From contig JAIDKJ010000270.1 of NCBI GenBank assembly GCA_029051835.1, positions 1 to 5,032 on the forward strand: a stretch of 5,032 bases of DNA. The letters run 5' to 3'. How positions within the stretch are numbered: position 1 is the stretch's first letter; every line of letters starts with the position of its first letter. The DNA comes from Paramuribaculum sp. (GTDB lineage Bacteria > Bacteroidota > Bacteroidia > Bacteroidales > Muribaculaceae). The position numbers and the translations under genes are program-made. The notes under the pieces were generated by a model that searched no databases, was not told the origin of the DNA, and worked only from the letters and a program-made list of their open reading frames with translations. Positions 1 through 5,032 of this stretch are shown one piece after another.

Positions 1-22
1 CTACCAACTGAGCTATTTTCGC
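1..22 (-). tRNA. 5' end of a tRNA gene, cut by the window edge
   Basis: Read on the minus strand, the first 22 bases form the 5' part of a tRNA: a seven-base acceptor strand GCGAAAA, then TA at positions 8-9, then a D-arm start GCTCAGTTGGTAG. This is a textbook bacterial D-stem and D-loop with the invariant GG. The anticodon, T-arm and 3' end lie outside the window, so the amino acid cannot be assigned; a glycine or valine tRNA is possible but only a guess. A separate promoter lies about 30 bases upstream, so the gene does not depend on read-through from the metal-transport operon on the same strand. Confidence 0.88.
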
Positions 23-30
23 AAGTCGGT

Positions 31-50
31 GCAACCGTTTTCCCGATTGC
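31..50 (-). other. Hairpin in the predicted tRNA 5' leader
   Basis: On the minus strand GCAATCG (50-44), a six-base loop GGAAAA and CGGTTGC (37-31) form a seven-base-pair stem with one G-U pair. It begins almost at the predicted transcription start and ends eight bases before the tRNA. The pairing is seen in the sequence; a role in RNase P processing or transcript stability is only a guess. It is not a terminator because no T run follows it. Confidence 0.4.
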
Positions 51-54
51 GATG

Positions 55-85
55 CAAAGGTAGGCATTATTTCCGAACCACCAAA
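55..85 (-). promoter_or_regulatory. Bacteroidota promoter for the tRNA gene
   Basis: On the minus strand there is a TTTG at 85-82 and, 19 bases later, TACCTTTG at 62-55. These match the Bacteroidota primary-sigma consensus (TTTG at about -33, TAnnTTTG at about -7) with normal spacing. The predicted transcription start is near 48-50, giving a leader of roughly 27 bases before the tRNA 5' end at 22. This is the best-formed promoter in the window. Confidence 0.75.
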
Positions 86-206
86 ATTTTCAGACAGTTT
101 TTTTGATAATATTTTTTCATTAAAAACGTATCTCACTAATTGACAGCGCTATCCGTCGACAACTTTTTTTACGCCGGATTACACCTCCGGAACACCACAG
201 GCCAAA

Positions 207-890
207 TCATCCACAATCACATACCACGCGGTGATTGTCGGAATGGCACACGTGGACCGTCCCGTCGACTATTATATGCCGTGTGGCCATCGCGGCGATG
301 GCTGTCATCTCATGGCTCACGAGCACTATGGTCGTATTTCCGGCTTTCTCACGCAGGATTTCATAGATACGCTGTTCGAAATGCTTGTCGACATAGCTCA
401 GCGGCTCGTCGAGTATCAGCAGCGGCGACTCCGATATGAGCGCCCGTCCGAGAAGCGACCGCTGCACCTGGCCGCCCGACAGACGTCCGATCGGCTGCGA
501 GGCATATTGCTCCATGCCTATGGTGCGAAGTGTGGCCGCCGTACGCTCCTCCACCTCTTCGCGACCCACATGACTGCATCCGAGAAGCCCCGACGCCACC
601 ACTTCCGACACAGTCAGAGGGAAATGCGAATCAATCGTGTTTTTCTGCGGCAGATAGCCTACGTCAAGACGGCTCACCCGCGAGCCGTCAGCCGAAAAAT
701 ATGCAACCTCGCCTTCGCTCGGCTTCAACAGCCGCAGTATGATGCGCAGCAGGCTCGTCTTGCCGCCGCCGTTAGGGCCGGTTATAGCCATGAAATCGCC
801 CCGGTTTATGTCGAGATCCACCCCCGACAGCACCCGGCGGAGTCCGTGGCGAAGACCCACGCCACGCATGCTTATCAATGTTGTATTCAT
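207..890 (-). CDS. znuC: Metal (probably zinc) ABC transporter ATP-binding protein, ZnuC-like
   Basis: This 227-aa cytoplasmic ATPase would power metal uptake by a binding-protein-dependent ABC importer. All nucleotide-binding motifs are intact: Walker A GPNGGGKT (38-45), Q-loop Gln82 in YLPQK, signature LSGGQ (137-141), Walker B LLILDE (157-162, Asp161 and Glu162), D-loop SYVD (165-168) and switch His193 in VSHE. The GYLPQ...FPLTV pattern before the signature is typical of the cluster 9 manganese/zinc ATPases. The ATG overlaps the stop of the binding-protein gene (ATGA, 4 nt), which supports this start and translational coupling. The C-terminus is unusual: Cys215, His216, His220, Cys224 and Cys226 crowd the last 13 residues. 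No permease gene follows; the next gene is a tRNA. Zinc specificity is inferred from the neighbour; manganese or iron is possible. Confidence 0.9.
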   Translation of the reverse strand: MNTTLISMRGVGLRHGLRRVLSGVDLDINRGDFMAITGPNGGGKTSLLRIILRLLKPSEGEVAYFSADGSRVSRLDVGYLPQKNTIDSHFPLTVSEVVASGLLGCSHVGREEVEERTAATLRTIGMEQYASQPIGRLSGGQVQRSLLGRALISESPLLILDEPLSYVDKHFEQRIYEILREKAGNTTIVLVSHEMTAIAAMATRHIIVDGTVHVCHSDNHRVVCDCG

Positions 891-1783
891 TCTGTCAGTT
901 CGTCGACGAGTTGCATCATAGTCTTATCCCAGTCCGAAGCCATGGGATTGAAGAGAGCCTTGCGCGCCCCGGTGGCCTGCGAAATGGCATCGGAGCGACC
1001 CGATTCATCCATCTGCGGCTGCACGAACATCACAAGCCCTTCAGCACCGGAGGGCACCGCGCGCAGACGCTCCATAAGCCCCGGAAGCGAGATCTCCTTG
1101 CCGCCTCCGCCGAGCGCTATCTGCGTCAGGCCATAGTCGCGTGCAAAGTAGCTCAGCGAGGGGTGCCACACCAGAAAAGCACGTCCGCTCACCGGCGCGA
1201 GGCGCGATGACATCGTGCTGTCCATCCTGGCCAGATTGCGGTCGAGATCGGCATGACGGCGCCGATACAGATCGGCATTGACCGGATCGGCCTCCACCAT
1301 CGCATCGAGCATATTCGACGCTATGACACGCGCATTGCGCACAGAGGTCCACGTGTGCGGATCAGCTCCCGAATGATCATGATGATCTCCGTCAGCTTCA
1401 TTATGAAGATGTGAGTGTCCGCCGTCGGTTATCAGTTCGATTCCCTCCGACGTATCGACCACACGCAGCGCACCGTTTCCTTCCTTCAGGCGGCTTGCGA
1501 GCGCGTCCTCCCACGGAAGATGTCCCATCTTCATATATACTATGCCGCGCGAAGCGTCGCGCAATGCGGCCAGAGGCGGATCGAAATTTTCGGGATTGGC
1601 ATCGCCCGGAAGCAGCGTCCTCACTTCGACACGATCGCCGACAATACTGTCGAGCAGCCACTTCTGAGGGTCGATACTCACCGTCACCACCGGCCTTGCC
1701 CCTCCCTTGGAGCTGCATCCGGCGAGAGCCGCCACAGCCGCCGCTCCAAGAAGCATGAGCGTGTATCTTACTATATCAGTCAT
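887..1783 (-). CDS. znuA: Zinc-type ABC transporter substrate-binding lipoprotein, ZnuA-like
   Basis: This 298-aa cluster 9 (ZnuA/TroA fold) periplasmic metal-binding protein would deliver metal to an ABC permease. The N-terminus is a lipoprotein signal: Arg6, a hydrophobic stretch (about 8-21) and lipobox LAGC with Cys23. No acidic run follows the Cys, so the Bacteroidota surface-export signal seems absent and a periplasm-facing anchor is likely. Family landmarks are LLPGDANPENFDPP (57-70), MGHLPWED (86-93), a His/Asp-rich loop (123-138, six His), DPHTW (141-145), WHPSLSYFARDYGL (206-219) and FNPMASDW (278-285). Likely metal ligands by family position are His88 or its neighbourhood, His143, His207 and Asp285. 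The usual His in the first motif (PHxYEP) is replaced by Glu65 in PENFDP. The start overlaps the end of the VanZ-like gene by 8 nt, and the stop overlaps the ATPase start. The His-rich loop favours zinc; specificity is inferred. Confidence 0.9.
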   Translation of the reverse strand: MTDIVRYTLMLLGAAAVAALAGCSSKGGARPVVTVSIDPQKWLLDSIVGDRVEVRTLLPGDANPENFDPPLAALRDASRGIVYMKMGHLPWEDALASRLKEGNGALRVVDTSEGIELITDGGHSHLHNEADGDHHDHSGADPHTWTSVRNARVIASNMLDAMVEADPVNADLYRRRHADLDRNLARMDSTMSSRLAPVSGRAFLVWHPSLSYFARDYGLTQIALGGGGKEISLPGLMERLRAVPSGAEGLVMFVQPQMDESGRSDAISQATGARKALFNPMASDWDKTMMQLVDELTE

Positions 1784-2201
1784 CAGCAGTCTTATTCAAT
1801 GTGTAATTACGTCGGCGGGCCATATATTTCATCAGCATAGCGCCGACAACCGCACCGGCCACGTCAGCCACCCAGTCGGCCCAGTCAGCCGAGCGACCCG
1901 CACCCATGGCACCCTGCACTATCTCTATCAGGCCGCCGAGCACACCCGAAGCCACCGCTCCGGCCATCCATGCATATCGCGATCCCTTAATCCTGTAGAC
2001 ATCAAGCGCCAGCAGAGCGGCGATCACGCCGAACATCAGGAAATGAGCCACCTTGTCGGCCCCCTCGAAAAGGCTCGGCGTATCGTCGGGAAGCGGATCA
2101 GGCGCAAGAGTCAGCCAAAGCATGCCTCCTATGGCCACGGCCGACAACACTACCGGCGGTATACGCATCATGGCGTCAAATAGCTTTATCAGAAGTTTCA
2201 T
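1776..2201 (-). CDS. VanZ-like family small membrane protein
   Basis: A 141-aa polytopic inner-membrane protein with about four hydrophobic helices (roughly 16-33, 50-67, 77-95 and 108-126). It has the two VanZ-like landmarks: DKVAHFLMFG (49-58) and, after EIVQG (93-97), ADWADWVADVAGAVVGA (105-121). The family is named for the teicoplanin-resistance protein VanZ, but most bacterial members have no known function, and nothing here points to antibiotic resistance. It is the first gene of the minus-strand operon; its stop lies inside the start of the znuA-like gene (shared ATGACTGA), so the two are probably coupled. I prefer ATG 2201 (MKLLIKLF), which follows a -7 box by only a few bases and could give a leaderless message. 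The MM pair at 2171/2168 is a plausible alternative with a leader of about 30 nt, and an upstream in-frame ATG at 2246 would lie before the promoter. Confidence 0.8.
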   Translation of the reverse strand: MKLLIKLFDAMMRIPPVVLSAVAIGGMLWLTLAPDPLPDDTPSLFEGADKVAHFLMFGVIAALLALDVYRIKGSRYAWMAGAVASGVLGGLIEIVQGAMGAGRSADWADWVADVAGAVVGAMLMKYMARRRNYTLNKTADD

Positions 2202-2206
2202 GAGTG

Positions 2207-2214
2207 CAAAGTTA
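2207..2214 (-). promoter_or_regulatory. Putative -7 box for the VanZ-znuA-znuC operon
   Basis: TAACTTTG on the minus strand fits the Bacteroidota -7 consensus TAnnTTTG. The predicted transcription start falls at about 2200-2203, on or next to the ATG at 2201. I see no good TTTG at the -33 position, so the promoter may be weak or need an activator. No recognisable Zur box in the E. coli or Bacillus form is present here. Confidence 0.5.
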
Positions 2215-2229
2215 CAACAACTCCGGCTC

Positions 2230-2255
2230 AATTTCGTTGACATCATGCCGAAATT
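2230..2255. repeat. Inverted repeat upstream of the metal-operon promoter
   Basis: AATTTCG (2230-2236) and its exact reverse complement CGAAATT (2249-2255) are separated by 12 bases. The half-site centres are 19 bp apart, close to two helical turns. The site covers the -33 side of the minus-strand promoter. Its size and position would suit a dimeric regulator, possibly metal-responsive, but the regulator and function are inferred. A chance occurrence is not excluded. Confidence 0.35.
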
Positions 2256-2308
2256 TGTCCCGCCGGCGACTCCAAACGGACGTTTTTACATTCTAAATAC
2301 CGACAGCC

Positions 2309-2340
2309 TCTGACTACTTACAGATTTTTGCGTAAATTTG
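2309..2340 (+). promoter_or_regulatory. Promoter for the NSS transporter operon
   Basis: TAAATTTG at 2333-2340 matches the Bacteroidota -7 element TAnnTTTG exactly. TCTG at 2309-2312 is a three-of-four match to the -33 TTTG with a 20-base spacer. The start site would be near 2346, giving a leader of about 24 bases to the ATG at 2370. The leader is AT-rich with no Shine-Dalgarno sequence, as usual in this phylum. Confidence 0.6.
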
Positions 2341-2352
2341 CCGAATATTTAC
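2332..2352. repeat. 21-bp imperfect dyad over the transporter promoter, candidate operator
   Basis: GTAAAT (2332-2337) and ATTTAC (2347-2352) are exact reverse complements around a nine-base spacer. Counting the spacer, 8 of 10 position pairs are symmetric about base 2342. The element contains the -7 box and the predicted start site, where a repressor would block polymerase. The symmetry is seen in the sequence; the operator role is inferred. Confidence 0.4.
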
Positions 2353-2369
2353 ACATCGTCAGTTTTTCA

Positions 2370-3731
2370 ATGTCAGACAAACCCAAATTCGCATCAAAGA
2401 TAGGTCTTGTCGCGGCTACGGTCGGATCGGCCGTGGGCCTCGGCAACGTATGGCGCTTTCCGGCCGAAACGCAGGCCAACGGCGGAGCCGCATTCCTTAT
2501 TATATACATCGCCTGCGTGTTTCTGCTCGGAGTGCCGGTGATGACAGCCGAATTCGCTCTCGGCCGCGCCGGAGGCAGCGATGCCATAGGAGCCTTCAAG
2601 AATATCGGCGCGAACCGCCGGTGGTGGATTGTCGGCGCCCTCGGCATCATGGCAAGCTATATGATACTGATGTTCTACATGGTCGTGGCCGGATGGACTC
2701 TCGAATATCTGCTCCAATCGATAAGCGGACATCTCTACGAGGGACTTTCAGCCGCCGGCGACTCTACGGCCCACTTCGCATCGCGCATGAAAGAATTCAT
2801 TGCCGACGGATGGAATCCGCTGATCAACACATATCTTATGATCATGCTCAATCTGTTGGTGCTGGCTCTGGGAGTGCAAAAAGGGATAGAGCGGATTTCC
2901 AACATACTGATGCCGCTGCTGTTCCTGCTGCTGGTGATACTTGTCGGTGTAGCCATGACGCTGCCGGGTCTTAAGGACGGACTGACTTTCTTCCTGCGCC
3001 CCGACTTCTCCAAGATCACCACCGGAGTGGTGCTCAGCGCCCTCGGACAGGCGTTCTTCTCACTGTCGCTCGGCATGGGCATACTCATCACCTACTCATC
3101 CTACTTCCCGCGCAGCACACGCCTGTGTCGCACGGCCGTCACGGTCAGCCTGCTCGACCTGCTCGTAGCGATACTGATGGGACTGATTATATTTCCGTCG
3201 GTCACCTCATTCGGCCTGCAGAACGAGAGCCTCAAGGGAGCCACGCTCGTATTCATCACTCTGCCCGAAGTATTCGCCCACATGCCTGCCACCACCATAT
3301 GGTCGTCGATATTCTTCCTGCTCCTGACCGTAGCCGCACTCACTTCAACAATATCCATTGCCGAGGTGACCATTGCGTTTCTGGCCGACCGGTTCCGGAT
3401 GTCGCGCATCAAGGCGTGCCTGTTCACCCTCATGCCGCTCTTCCTTTTCAGCTCGCTTTGCTCTCTGTCGCAAGGCCCTCTGTCGAATATCACTATAGCC
3501 GGACGCAATATATTTGACTTTCTCGACTTCTTCGCCACCAATATCATGCTGCCCGCAGGCGCACTGCTCCTGTGCGTCTACATGGGATGGTTCGCCCCGC
3601 GCCGACTGCTGCGCGACCAGCTGACCAACCACGGACAGATCATCTCGCGAATGCCTGCCGTCATTACGGCGATACTGCGCTATGTGGCTCCGCTGCTCAT
3701 ACTGTTCATACTCCTTTCAAGCATCATCTGA
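2370..3731 (+). CDS. Sodium-dependent amino-acid-type transporter, NSS/SNF family (first copy)
   Basis: A complete 453-aa inner-membrane symporter of the neurotransmitter:sodium symporter family (LeuT fold), which uses the sodium gradient to import an amino acid or related solute. The length and about 11 predicted helices resemble the MhsT-type bacterial members rather than 12-helix LeuT (511 aa). TM1 holds GSAVGLGNVWRFP (19-31, Asn26), TM2 TAEFALGR (59-66, Glu61), TM3 Tyr103, TM6 GQAFFSLSLGMG (226-237, Ser231), TM7 LLDLLVA (261-267, Asp263) and TM8 AALTSTIS (322-329, Ala322, Thr325, Ser326). These align by eye with the LeuT Na1 and Na2 ligands. The motif after RFP is AETQANGGAAF, whereas the second copy has YEAGTHGGGAF. 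I chose the ATG at 2370 because an in-frame TTG at 2328 lies inside the promoter. The substrate cannot be told; hydrophobic or aromatic amino acids are plausible. Confidence 0.93.
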   Translation: MSDKPKFASKIGLVAATVGSAVGLGNVWRFPAETQANGGAAFLIIYIACVFLLGVPVMTAEFALGRAGGSDAIGAFKNIGANRRWWIVGALGIMASYMILMFYMVVAGWTLEYLLQSISGHLYEGLSAAGDSTAHFASRMKEFIADGWNPLINTYLMIMLNLLVLALGVQKGIERISNILMPLLFLLLVILVGVAMTLPGLKDGLTFFLRPDFSKITTGVVLSALGQAFFSLSLGMGILITYSSYFPRSTRLCRTAVTVSLLDLLVAILMGLIIFPSVTSFGLQNESLKGATLVFITLPEVFAHMPATTIWSSIFFLLLTVAALTSTISIAEVTIAFLADRFRMSRIKACLFTLMPLFLFSSLCSLSQGPLSNITIAGRNIFDFLDFFATNIMLPAGALLLCVYMGWFAPRRLLRDQLTNHGQIISRMPAVITAILRYVAPLLILFILLSSII

Positions 3732-3735
3732 CAGA

Positions 3736-4080
3736 ATGCCCTACGAAAAATTCACCTCATCCGAACGCCGTGGCCTTCTGTTGCTGACCGCACTGCTGAC
3801 CGCAGGCATCTGCGCGGTGGCAATCGTGCGGGGATGTTCCGGCGGTGACCGGTCGCCACTCCACGATACAGCCACAGCGTCATTCTCAGCCACCACCGAC
3901 AACACCGCAGAGAATACGATGGCCGGCGACTCCGTAATGACCGCCCCGAAACGCAAAAGCCGCACCCGTAAAAGCCGCACCCGTCAGACAGCCGAAGGAC
4001 GCGAACGAAGCCACCGCGACGAGTCGGTGCTCGACCACGACATCAAATCACCTGACCATCCACACGACAACGGACAATGA
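3736..4080 (+). CDS. Unrecognised 114-aa single-pass membrane protein with a basic tail
   Basis: I do not recognise a family. The N-terminus FTSSERRG (6-13) precedes one hydrophobic segment (14-31), then RGCSGGD. VRGC is a poor lipobox because of the Arg, so a signal anchor is more likely than a lipoprotein. The rest (about 35-114) looks disordered: Ser/Thr/Ala-rich, then a basic stretch with two exact KSRTR repeats (74-83), then an acidic, His-rich end. The leading charges suggest the tail faces the periplasm, but this is weak. The ATG lies 4 nt after the first transporter stop, and the stop overlaps the second transporter start (ATGA), so it is probably translated with both. FxxSERxG before a hydrophobic segment recalls N-termini of some Bacteroidota helix-hairpin-helix proteins (from memory); no such domain is present, so this could be a truncated relative. 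Confidence 0.7.
   Translation: MPYEKFTSSERRGLLLLTALLTAGICAVAIVRGCSGGDRSPLHDTATASFSATTDNTAENTMAGDSVMTAPKRKSRTRKSRTRQTAEGRERSHRDESVLDHDIKSPDHPHDNGQ
3955..3984 (+). repeat. Two exact 15-bp tandem units inside the small gene
   Basis: AAAAGCCGCACCCGT occurs twice back to back (3955-3969 and 3970-3984). The units are in frame, each encoding Lys-Ser-Arg-Thr-Arg. Identity at the DNA level, including codon choice, suggests a recent duplication or slippage event. Copy number could vary between strains without shifting the frame. Confidence 0.85.
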
Positions 4081-5032
4081 CACGACCAACCGATAACAAC
4101 AAGCCGCAGCGCGGCCAGTTCGCCACACGTTTCGCCGTTATAGCCACCACCGTCGGCTCGGCCGTAGGCCTCGGCAACATCTGGCGGTTTCCCTACGAAG
4201 CCGGCACCCACGGAGGCGGTGCGTTCATGCTTCTCTACATAGCATTCATATTCATTATCGGAGTGCCGGTGCTTACAGCCGAATTCATTATGGGGCGATC
4301 CACACGATCCAACATTTTCGGCGCCTTCCGCACCCTCGCTCCCGGCAAACCCTGGTATTTAGCCGGATATATCGGCATAGTGGCCTCGATGACAATCATC
4401 AGCTTTTACTCCGTAGTGGCCGGATGGACACTCGAATACTTCATCGAGTCGGTCACCGGCTCGCTGTCGGGGCTTGACAGCGAGCAATACCATAGCCGTT
4501 TTCTCGCCCTTGCCTCCGACGGAGTGCGTCCTGTACTCTGGACCATTCTCTTCCTGGCCATCAACTTCTTCATCGTGGTCAGAGGAGTCAACAAGGGCAT
4601 CGAGCGGATATCCAACCTGCTTATGCCCACCCTGTTCGTGCTGCTTATAGTATTCTGCATAAGATCCCTCACCTTCTCAGGCGCTCCCGAAGGACTGCGC
4701 TTTCTTTTCAGCCCCGACTTCTCGCAGATCACACCCTCGGTGGCACTCGGCGCAATGGGTCAGGCCTTCTTCACCCTCTCCCTCGGACTCGGATGCATGG
4801 CCACCTACGGATCATACTTCTCCCCGGGCACTCCCCTGCTGCGCAGCGCCGCCACCACGGCGTCGCTCGACACTCTGGTAGCCGTCCTGTCGGGCATCAT
4901 CATCTTCCCGGCCGTATTCACCTTTGCCGTTTCACCGGCAGCCGGCCCCACGCTGATATTCGAAGTGCTCCCCTCGATTTTCCCAGTCTCATATAAACAA
5001 ATGACCCTGCAGACGATCATACTAGTGAATAT
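4077..5032 (+). CDS. Sodium-dependent amino-acid-type transporter, NSS/SNF family (second copy, 3' end missing)
   Basis: The reading frame is open from ATG 4077 to the window edge (318 codons), covering TM1 to TM7 of an NSS symporter. Landmarks are GSAVGLGNIWRFPYEAG (27-43, Asn34), TAEFIMGR (67-74, Glu69), Tyr111 in TM3, KGIERISN (173-180), GQAFFTLSLGLG (228-239, Thr233) and SLDTLVAVLSG (263-273, Asp265). It is clearly a paralogue of the upstream transporter but differs in its N-terminal tail, in the residues after RFP and in the loop around 125-150, so its substrate may differ. Its start overlaps the stop of the small gene (ATGA). After Phe302 (from base 4983) the sequence no longer reads well as the usual extracellular loop 4 (MP...) and start of TM8, and the codons become AT-rich. 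This may be divergence, an error near a contig end, or a breakpoint. Confidence 0.9.
   Translation, partial: MTRPTDNNKPQRGQFATRFAVIATTVGSAVGLGNIWRFPYEAGTHGGGAFMLLYIAFIFIIGVPVLTAEFIMGRSTRSNIFGAFRTLAPGKPWYLAGYIGIVASMTIISFYSVVAGWTLEYFIESVTGSLSGLDSEQYHSRFLALASDGVRPVLWTILFLAINFFIVVRGVNKGIERISNLLMPTLFVLLIVFCIRSLTFSGAPEGLRFLFSPDFSQITPSVALGAMGQAFFTLSLGLGCMATYGSYFSPGTPLLRSAATTASLDTLVAVLSGIIIFPAVFTFAVSPAAGPTLIFEVLPSIFPVSYKQMTLQTIILVN

Noticed and set aside
113..126. TTTTT-CATT-AAAAA hairpin in the gap before the tRNA
   Set aside because: All-AT stem of five pairs in an AT-rich spacer; too weak to call a terminator.
174..190. CCGGA/TCCGG hairpin just after the ATPase stop as a terminator
   Set aside because: Only five base pairs, and on the minus strand it is followed by an A run, not a T run. 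In the plus direction no T run follows. I see no convincing intrinsic terminator between the operon and the tRNA.
231..1136. A 301-codon open frame on the plus strand
   Set aside because: It lies antisense to the ABC ATPase and binding protein, whose motifs are intact. Its translation is rich in Arg, His and Pro with no recognisable domain, as expected of a shadow in GC-rich DNA.
1707..2183. A 158-codon plus-strand frame over the VanZ-like gene
   Set aside because: Low-complexity, His/Arg-rich translation opposite a gene with clear membrane helices and family motifs.
1776..2201. VanZ-like gene as a glycopeptide resistance determinant
   Set aside because: There are no vanHAX or regulatory genes nearby, and most VanZ-like proteins have no link to resistance.
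2261..2285. CGCCGGCG palindrome and AAACG-GA-CGTTT repeat in the divergent region
   Set aside because: Short self-complementary words are expected by chance in 168 bp, and neither sits on a promoter element.
2328..2369. Upstream TTG start for the first transporter, adding 14 residues
   Set aside because: It would begin inside the promoter -7 region, and the added residues are unlike NSS N-termini. ATG 2370 gives MSDKPKFASKIG, a normal short tail before TM1.
3101..3547. A 148-codon minus-strand frame inside the first transporter
   Set aside because: Antisense shadow of a well-conserved NSS gene, with no promoter or family resemblance.

Overview
The window looks like a chromosomal segment from a member of the Bacteroidota, most likely the Bacteroidales. 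Three promoter-like sites match the TAnnTTTG -7 element of that phylum, starts lack Shine-Dalgarno sequences, and the protein families fit. The coding DNA is fairly GC-rich but uses ATA isoleucine codons freely, which would suit Muribaculaceae or a relative; that finer placement is a guess. No phage, insertion sequence, CRISPR or defence gene was seen.

Left half (minus strand, read right to left): a tight three-gene operon begins at about 2201 with a small VanZ-like membrane protein. It continues into a zinc-type (cluster 9) ABC substrate-binding lipoprotein (ZnuA-like) and then the matching ABC ATPase (ZnuC-like). The stop and start codons overlap at both junctions (8 and 4 nt), so translation is probably coupled. 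The membrane permease (ZnuB) that these two need is not in the window. Beyond the ATPase lies a gap of about 185 bp that ends in a tRNA gene on the same strand, of which only the first 22 bases are present. The tRNA has its own well-formed Bacteroidota promoter.

Centre (2202-2369): a 168-bp divergent intergenic region carries back-to-back promoter elements for the operon (minus) and the transporters (plus). It also holds two inverted repeats that look like operators. One lies just upstream of the VanZ-side -7 box, and the other sits across the -7 box and predicted start site of the transporter promoter.

Right half (plus strand): two paralogous sodium-dependent amino-acid-type transporters of the neurotransmitter:sodium symporter (NSS/SNF) family, one complete at 453 aa and one cut by the window edge. 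They flank a 114-aa unrecognised protein with one membrane segment and a charged, basic tail. Spacing is 4 nt and then a 4-nt ATGA overlap, so the three genes probably form one transcription unit. Both transporters keep the sodium-site residues I can align by eye and carry Asp at the TM7 Na1 position. The best leads are the transporter/small protein/transporter module, the dyad over its promoter, the zinc operon without a permease and with altered metal-ligand motifs, and a loss of family similarity over the last 50 bases.
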